A stretch of 19,460 bases of DNA from Rubrivivax sp. (GTDB lineage: Bacteria; Pseudomonadota; Gammaproteobacteria; Burkholderiales; Burkholderiaceae_C), in NCBI GenBank assembly GCA_030693565.1, contig JAUYAJ010000102.1, forward strand, positions 1 to 19,460, read 5' to 3'. The position numbers were made by a program, and so were the translations under genes. Shown here piece by piece: positions 15,928-19,460 of the stretch. Within the stretch, counting starts at the first letter, position 1; each line of letters begins with the position of its first letter. The notes under the pieces are model-generated. The model did no database searches. It saw nothing but the letters and a program-made list of their open reading frames with translations, and was not told the origin of the DNA.

Positions 15928-16209
15928 GACGCCCTAAATACTCTCAAGCCAAGCCTGCTGTTGGAAAATTGCGCCACGAGACGGAGGCAGGATAAATCGT
16001 TCGGAGGCACTTCTTCGTAACGCTCGCGAGACGACTCGATAAGCAGTCTGATCGGGCGAGGCGCTGAGCGGGGGCATTGTGGTTGATGATGGCCGGCCCA
16101 GCGCAGATTACCCTGCTTGGACGCGCGCACCAGGGGCCCGAGTTAAGGGTTGACCCTGAAGAGCTAGTCCCTTCGCTTGGACCCTGCGAACGCGCCCGCA
16201 GCCGATTCC
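15928..16209. other. Non-coding stretch with no recognisable gene
   Basis: I see no supported gene here. Short open frames on either strand lack ribosome-binding sites and family motifs. The segment lies between the ATPase/nuclease upstream region and an insertion-sequence relic. Its right part (after about 16160) may be more decayed transposase sequence, but I could not align it with confidence. Confidence 0.5.
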
Positions 16210-16469
16210 GGCTTCACTAGACGCAGGGTCGCCTGGAAGCTGACAGCTCGGGATAGTGAGGGCGCGACCGAGGCCATGAGGCTACGCAGACAGAACGTCG
16301 AGCATGTGTTTGGAAAACCCTCAAGGCTTGGATCGGATCGAGTCACTTCTTGACCAGGACGCTGCCTCGCGTGCGAGCCGAGATGTGCTCGCAAGTTCTG
16401 GCCTACAACCTCAGGGGCGCGATCAAGATCCTCGGTACCGGGCCGCTGATGGCGGCGATGAGAGCGTAG
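16210..16469 (+). pseudogene. IS1182-type transposase C-terminal relic, frameshifted
   Basis: Reading the plus strand in one frame gives EAMRLRRQNVEHVFG (about 16270-16314). After a frame change at about 16314-16316 it reads TLKAWIGSSHFLTRTLP, then VRAEMCSQVLAYNLRG and AIKILGTGPLMAAMRA, ending at TAG 16469. This is the characteristic C terminus of DDE transposases of the IS1182 group, recalled as a family pattern of RLRR..VEH.FG..K....FL.R..P.VR.EM..QVLAYNL. Only about the last 85 codons remain and the N-terminal and central catalytic parts are gone, so it is inactive. The following 170 bases (16470-16640) contain no gene and may be the non-coding right end of the element. Confidence 0.78.
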
Positions 16470-16644
16470 ATCGCACGCCCACGACCTTGATCTCTTCACG
16501 CTGAACGCATTCAACGACTGCCGCGGCCCGTCCAGCTGTGCCGCCGGGCGATCGGCTACACGCGTTTCCACGCAGCCTCGCTCGAATCGCGATCCTCAGC
16601 TAGGTGCTCGGTCGCCCATCGCTCAGAGCGGGCGGATGTGGCGT

Positions 16645-16989
16645 CTATTGCTCGAGAGCTGTGATAGCCCGTTGCCTGTCAGGCATGGGAGCGTCGTGCC
16701 AAAGAAGCAACATCTGCGCAGTCGCATCGTCCTGGGCATAGAGGAATGCGACAGCTACCCCGAGCACTTCTGCCAGCCTGCAGGCGATCTCGTATCGAGG
16801 CACATGCTTGCCAGTCTCGTACTGGCTGATTCGAGCGCTTGCTGAGAATTCATCAATCCCAGCTCGCGTAGCCAGTGCTTCCTGGCTGATGCCCATTCGC
16901 TCCCGCGCCTGACGCAGGCGCACGCCAAACACGGCCGAGGCTTGCAGTGCTGGTGTTCGAGATTCGGTCGAGGAGGGTGATCGCGCCAC
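16645..16989 (-). CDS. XRE-family helix-turn-helix repressor
   Basis: The 114-residue protein carries one XRE/Cro-type DNA-binding domain at about 21-80 (VRLRQARERMGISQEALATR, then ISQYETGKHVPRYEIACRLA, then EVLGVAVAFLYA). Before it lie about 20 Ser/Thr/Pro-rich residues, and after it a short tail (about 84-114). There is no peptidase or sensor domain. The proposed start is GTG at 16989; no clear ribosome-binding site precedes it, so the first residues are uncertain. Two 15-base palindromes lie within 50 bases upstream, which strongly suggests autorepression. The divergent transposase-like gene at 17133 may share this control. It is a possible controller of the nearby ATPase/methyltransferase pair, but copies of the operator were not seen there. 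Confidence 0.88.
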   Translation of the reverse strand: MARSPSSTESRTPALQASAVFGVRLRQARERMGISQEALATRAGIDEFSASARISQYETGKHVPRYEIACRLAEVLGVAVAFLYAQDDATAQMLLLWHDAPMPDRQRAITALEQ

Positions 16990-16990
16990 C

Positions 16991-17005
16991 CTAAGAGGTT
17001 CTTAG
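16991..17005. promoter_or_regulatory. Operator palindrome O1 of the XRE repressor
   Basis: The site reads CTAAGAGGTTCTTAG, with perfect 6-base arms CTAAGA and TCTTAG around GGT. It begins one base outside the repressor's GTG, so bound repressor would block the -10 region or the start of transcription. A second, nearly identical site lies 33 bases further out (centre to centre), close to three helical turns. Confidence 0.7.
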
Positions 17006-17023
17006 AAGTTGGTTTGCATTTCT

Positions 17024-17038
17024 CTAAGAGTTCCTTAG
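17024..17038. promoter_or_regulatory. Operator palindrome O2 of the XRE repressor
   Basis: The site reads CTAAGAGTTCCTTAG, with arms CTAAG and CTTAG, matching O1 at 13 of 15 positions. The pair is the expected arrangement for cooperative binding of an XRE dimer. A weaker third copy (core GAGGTTC, 17043-17049) may follow. Minus-strand sequence around O1 and O2 allows a weak promoter (TTAGAG, 17 bases, TAAGAA) that both sites would overlap. Confidence 0.68.
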
Positions 17039-17087
17039 ACTTGAGGTTCCGAGAAGTGGTAGAGGCAGGGTTCAGAGCGGGGCGTCA

Positions 17088-17105
17088 GGCGCGAAGGTTC
17101 GCGCC
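17088..17105. repeat. Perfect hairpin in the leader of the transposase-like gene
   Basis: GGCGCGAA and TTCGCGCC form perfect 8-base arms around GG; folded as RNA this is a 6-pair GC stem with loop AAGGTT. A pyrimidine tract ending in TTTT follows at about 17114-17121, seven or more bases away, so it is an imperfect terminator. It lies 28 bases before the GTG at 17133 and could be an attenuator, the end of a small transcript or an operator. Confidence 0.45.
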
Positions 17106-17132
17106 GTCGGCGTCTTCTTTTGGGAGCATCAC

Positions 17133-17882
17133 GTGAGCAGCAGGCATCCAACTGCCCAAGCCAGCTTTTGGGCGCGCCGCCCTCTGTGCTGCCGCTACGT
17201 CTTTGTGCGCTTCTTTACTCTGTCGACGCGGGGCAAGGAGGATGGCACTTCGAATGAGTGGCTAGTGCGCTCGGCCTTCGGTTCACTTGCCAATGGCCAG
17301 TGTGAGGTGCTTGGCGTCTGGCCGGAGTCGGTGTCCAGTGCGTTCGACTGGCGGAAGGTCGTTGACGACCTGTCAGTTCGCGGGGTTGAGAGGATTCGTT
17401 TCGTCGTCAGCTCGGAACCAGCAACCCCGCCGGTGGCGCACTTCGGCGCCACGCTGCTGAGCTCGGTTTCGCCACTGCTGCGACCGGGCCCGAGTCGAGC
17501 CAAGCCTCGCGAAAGACGGCAGTCGGCCGATCCACTTGCTGTGTCATGTACGCCAGGCGCGGCCAGTGCCTTGGGCACTGCTGCCGACCGCAGGCGCGGC
17601 TCGACATCCAGTCCGGCGCACTCCGACGCGCTGTCGGCTCGGCTGCAGCGAATCGTTGGCATGGCCGACGAGGCAGCCCAGGAGGTGCAGGCCGAGCTGA
17701 CCCGCGCAGTGCGTCGGCATGGCTGCTTCGACAGCCGAGAGTCCGCTGTCTCTTTCCTGGGCAAAGCTCTGCAGCGCATGGACCGCAGGCTCGGCTCCAT
17801 CCCGTCAGTTCCACCTAGAGCCTTCGCCCGTCGAACCGCAGGAGCGGCGGCGGCGCATGGGGTCAGGGCCCAGGGACTTTGA
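17133..17882 (+). CDS. Trimmed Mutator/IS256-like transposase, probably non-catalytic
   Basis: The 249-residue product has a stretch at about 55-96 with the pattern of IS256/Mutator transposases: NGQCEVLGVWPE, then FDWRKVVDDLSVRGVERIRF and VVSSEP. Where active enzymes have the second catalytic Asp just after the hydrophobic strand, this protein has SSEP. The first catalytic Asp strand also seems replaced (RYVFVRFFTL). A low-complexity Pro/Ser/Arg linker (about 105-160) leads to a helical C-terminal part (about 165-220, ARLQRIVGMADEAAQEVQA, GCFDSRESAVSFLGKALQR). The GTG start has GGGAG six to seven bases upstream. The frame is open without stops, so it is either a domesticated protein or an old relic. 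It ends 30 bases before the first sigma gene. Confidence 0.55.
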   Translation: MSSRHPTAQASFWARRPLCCRYVFVRFFTLSTRGKEDGTSNEWLVRSAFGSLANGQCEVLGVWPESVSSAFDWRKVVDDLSVRGVERIRFVVSSEPATPPVAHFGATLLSSVSPLLRPGPSRAKPRERRQSADPLAVSCTPGAASALGTAADRRRGSTSSPAHSDALSARLQRIVGMADEAAQEVQAELTRAVRRHGCFDSRESAVSFLGKALQRMDRRLGSIPSVPPRAFARRTAGAAAAHGVRAQGL

Positions 17883-17912
17883 CGGTTGCCCCTTCTTTCG
17901 CGCCCAGCTCCG

Positions 17913-18392
17913 ATGGTCAACAACTGGAAGGCGGCCTTCTCGCGCGTCAAGTCCGCGCTGATGCGCCGCGGCCGATCGGAGCACGACGCCGACGACCTGC
18001 TGCAAGAGGCCTGGGTACGGCTGGCCTGCTATGAACGCGAGCAGCCCGTGCACCAGCCCGAGGCCTTTCTGATGCGGGCGGCGCTGAACCTGTCCATCGA
18101 CAGCCACCGCCGGCGGCTCAGCCAGGGCGAGGAAGTGCAGCTCGAGGACGAGGTGCTGATCGACGGCACCCCCAGTGCCGAAGCGGTGCTGCTGGGCAAG
18201 GAGCGCGTGGCGCGGCTGGGCGTGTGCCTGGGCCGGCTGAACGGGAAGACGCGCGACATCTTTCTGGCCCACCGCGTGGACGGCCTGAACTACACCGAGA
18301 TCGCACGCAGCCACGGCATCAGCGCCAACGCGGTGGAGCGCCACGTCGCCAAGGCGACCCTGCTGCTCACGTGCTGGATGGAAGGTTGGTGA
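17913..18392 (+). CDS. FecI-type ECF sigma factor, copy 1
   Basis: This is a 159-residue extracytoplasmic-function sigma factor that would direct RNA polymerase to a small regulon, in the FecI group usually iron or siderophore uptake. Region 2 is seen in DADDLLQEAWVRLACYE (25-41) and PEAFLMRAALNLSIDSHR (49-66). Region 4 is at about 113-150, with DIFLAHRVDGLNYTEIARSH and the recognition helix ISANAVERHVAKATL. I chose the ATG at 17913 because it aligns exactly with the start of copy 2; a TTG at 17886 is also in frame. No ribosome-binding site is visible. It is about 65% identical by eye to the downstream sigma gene, with no gaps, indicating tandem duplication. No FecR gene follows this copy directly. 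Confidence 0.9.
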   Translation: MVNNWKAAFSRVKSALMRRGRSEHDADDLLQEAWVRLACYEREQPVHQPEAFLMRAALNLSIDSHRRRLSQGEEVQLEDEVLIDGTPSAEAVLLGKERVARLGVCLGRLNGKTRDIFLAHRVDGLNYTEIARSHGISANAVERHVAKATLLLTCWMEGW

Positions 18393-18688
18393 CGGTGCCG
18401 GTGCCGTTGCCCGGTGCGGGGCCGTGCCGGGATCGGGCGGGGTGACGGCCGCCGCTGTCGGCTGGGTCGCGCTGCGCCGGCAGCACCGAACGAAACCGGG
18501 CTTGTCTCTGGTGCGCAGGGCCGGCGCGGCTGCGCCTGGTTTCACCGGCGCAGCCTTCGCATCCGCTGGCCTTTGCGTCTGCGTCCGTGCCGGGCCTGGT
18601 GCGGCCCCCCGGTGGCGCTACGGGGCCGGCCGGTCTAGCATCGGCGGGGCCGGGTGTTGACGATGGCCCGGGCTGGAAGGCGCATGCA
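18393..18688. other. GC-rich spacer between the two sigma genes
   Basis: This 296-base spacer contains no gene I can support. It is very GC-rich, holds one strong hairpin (18528-18555) and a G/C-run patch (about 18604-18640). The ribosome-binding site of sigma copy 2 is GGAAGG at 18675-18680. Any promoter for copy 2 should lie here, but I found no convincing -35/-10 pair. Confidence 0.5.
18528..18555. terminator. Strong hairpin between the sigma genes
   Basis: GGCTGCGCC and GGCGCAGCC form a perfect 9-pair stem; the 10-base loop can pair further (GGT with ACC) around TTC. It begins 135 bases after the stop of sigma copy 1. There is no U tract, so it may be a pause or weak terminator, or protect mRNA ends. 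Its position would allow the two sigma genes to be expressed at different levels. Confidence 0.45.
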
Positions 18689-19168
18689 ATGGTCGGGAAC
18701 TGGAAGGCCGCTCTGGCGCGCGTGCGGGCCGCGCTGCTGCGGCGCGGGCGCACGCGCGACGATGCCGACGACCTGGTGCAGGAAGCCTGGGTGCGCTTGG
18801 CGGCCTATGAACGCGATACGCCGGTGGCCCAGCCCGAGGCCTTCCTGATGCGCGCTGCACTCAACCTGTCGATCGACGCCCACCGGGCCCGCGCGGCGCA
18901 TGGCGAGCAGCTGCTGGTCGACGATCTGCCGCTGGTGGACACCGCGCCCAGCGCCGAAGCCACGGTGCTGGCGCGCGAGCGCCTGGTGCGGCTGGGCGTG
19001 TGCCTGGGCCGCCTCACCGAGCGCACCCGTACCATCTACCTGGAACACCGCATCGACGGCATGAGCTACCTGCAGATCGCACAGCGCCACGGGCTGAGCG
19101 TCAGCGCCGTGGAGAAACACATCGCCCGGGCGACGCTGCTGGTCACCTGCTGGATGGAGGGCTGGTAG
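18689..19168 (+). CDS. FecI-type ECF sigma factor, copy 2
   Basis: This second ECF sigma factor has exactly 159 residues, like copy 1. Region 2 motifs are DADDLVQEAWVRLAAYE (25-41) and PEAFLMRAALNLSIDAHR (49-66). Region 4 contains TIYLEHRIDGMSYLQIAQRH and LSVSAVEKHIARATL (about 115-150). Both copies end in the identical TCWMEGW. The ATG at 18689 has GGAAGG eight bases upstream. The divergence is concentrated in the linker between regions 2 and 4 (about 67-100), and the recognition helix differs at several positions, so promoter choice may differ. The FecR-type gene starts two bases after the stop, so this copy is the cognate partner of that regulator. Confidence 0.92.
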   Translation: MVGNWKAALARVRAALLRRGRTRDDADDLVQEAWVRLAAYERDTPVAQPEAFLMRAALNLSIDAHRARAAHGEQLLVDDLPLVDTAPSAEATVLARERLVRLGVCLGRLTERTRTIYLEHRIDGMSYLQIAQRHGLSVSAVEKHIARATLLVTCWMEGW

Positions 19169-19170
19169 CC

Positions 19171-19460
19171 ATGGCCAGGCAGCACACTGCTGAAGCGGGC
19201 GCCGGGCCCGCAGACGCCCCGCCGGTGGTGACGCGGGACATCGCCGCCGAGGCCGCGGTCTGGGTCGCGCGGCTGCACGGTCCCAGCCGTTCGCGTGCCA
19301 TGGAGCGCGAGTGCCTGGCCTGGCAGGCGCGTTCGCCCGCCCACCGCCACGCCTTCGAGCGCTGCACCGAAACCTGGATGGACGTGCCCAGCGTCACCGT
19401 GGCCGGCGCCTATGCCGCGGCCGGCCCTGCCGCGCTGGCCGGTGCGGGCCGCAGTCAGGG
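19171..19460 (+). CDS. fecR: FecR-type sigma factor regulator (5' part only)
   Basis: Only the first 96 codons are in the window. The N-terminal domain has the FecR pattern: EAAVWVARLHGPSRSRAMER then ECLAWQARSPAHRHAFERC and TETW. This is the cytoplasmic anti-sigma (DUF4880-like) part found in FecR proteins that relay a TonB-receptor signal through the membrane to a FecI sigma factor. The ATG at 19171 has GGAGGG eight bases upstream and follows the sigma stop by two bases, so the two are co-translated. The membrane segment and periplasmic FecR domain lie beyond the right edge. A TonB-dependent receptor gene would be expected further right. Confidence 0.85.
   Translation, partial: MARQHTAEAGAGPADAPPVVTRDIAAEAAVWVARLHGPSRSRAMERECLAWQARSPAHRHAFERCTETWMDVPSVTVAGAYAAAGPAALAGAGRSQ

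Noticed and set aside
15873..16130. Minus-strand open frame of 85 codons upstream of the ATPase gene
   Set aside because: It has no ribosome-binding site or recognisable motif, and it contains the inverted repeat that looks regulatory.
16304..16504. Plus-strand open frame of 66 codons over the relic
   Set aside because: It is in a different frame from the transposase motifs; the conserved residues appear only in the neighbouring frame.
16164..16571. Minus-strand open frame of 135 codons
   Set aside because: It is antisense to the IS1182-type transposase relic, whose plus-strand motifs are clear.
18657..18690. Promoter with TTGACG just before sigma copy 2
   Set aside because: TTGACG is a good -35, but the -10 at the right spacing is GCGCAT; TGCAAT is 22 bases away and overlaps the start codon.
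1..19460. CRISPR array, tRNA or rRNA genes, or attachment-site repeats
   Set aside because: No regularly spaced repeats, no clover-leaf or conserved rRNA stretches and no tRNA 3' end with a matching distant repeat were seen. Ends of the mobile element are probably outside the window.

Overview
The window is high-GC DNA with proteobacterial gene types: a complete P-type (VirB/VirD4, MPF-T) conjugation operon, an ECF sigma/FecR locus of FecI type and relics of insertion sequences. This fits a betaproteobacterium, most likely Burkholderiales, and a conjugative element (integrated element or plasmid) next to chromosomal-type genes. The host assignment is an inference from gene types and composition, not from a marker gene.

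Region 1 (1-12429, minus strand) is one long mating-apparatus operon. In transcription order it reads: TrbM/KikA-like secreted protein, VirB1, VirB2, VirB3, VirB4, a small six-cysteine secreted protein, VirB6, VirB5, VirB8, VirB9, VirB10, VirB11 and VirD4 (cut by the left edge). Most junctions are ATGA-type overlaps or gaps below 20 bases, so translation is tightly coupled. No VirB7 lipoprotein and no relaxase are visible. VirB6 precedes VirB5, the reverse of the Agrobacterium order.

Region 2 (12430-15861) is a cargo cassette that reads divergently from the transfer operon. A C5-cytosine DNA methyltransferase (plus strand) converges on a 657-residue protein (minus strand) that combines an N-terminal GHKL-type ATPase with a C-terminal D-x13-E-x-K signature of PD-(D/E)XK nucleases. 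I infer a restriction-modification or related defence pair; this is the best candidate here for an uncommon system. A two-tier hairpin lies between the two stop codons.

Region 3 (15862-17882) is a scar zone. It holds a frameshifted C-terminal relic of an IS1182-type transposase. It also holds an XRE-family repressor gene with two near-identical 15-base operator palindromes just upstream, and a divergent gene whose protein looks like a trimmed, catalytically dead Mutator/IS256-type transposase.

Region 4 (17913-19460, plus strand) has two tandem ECF sigma factors of FecI type, each 159 residues and about 65% identical by eye. They are followed by the start of a FecR-type sigma regulator cut by the right edge. 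A strong hairpin separates the two sigma genes.
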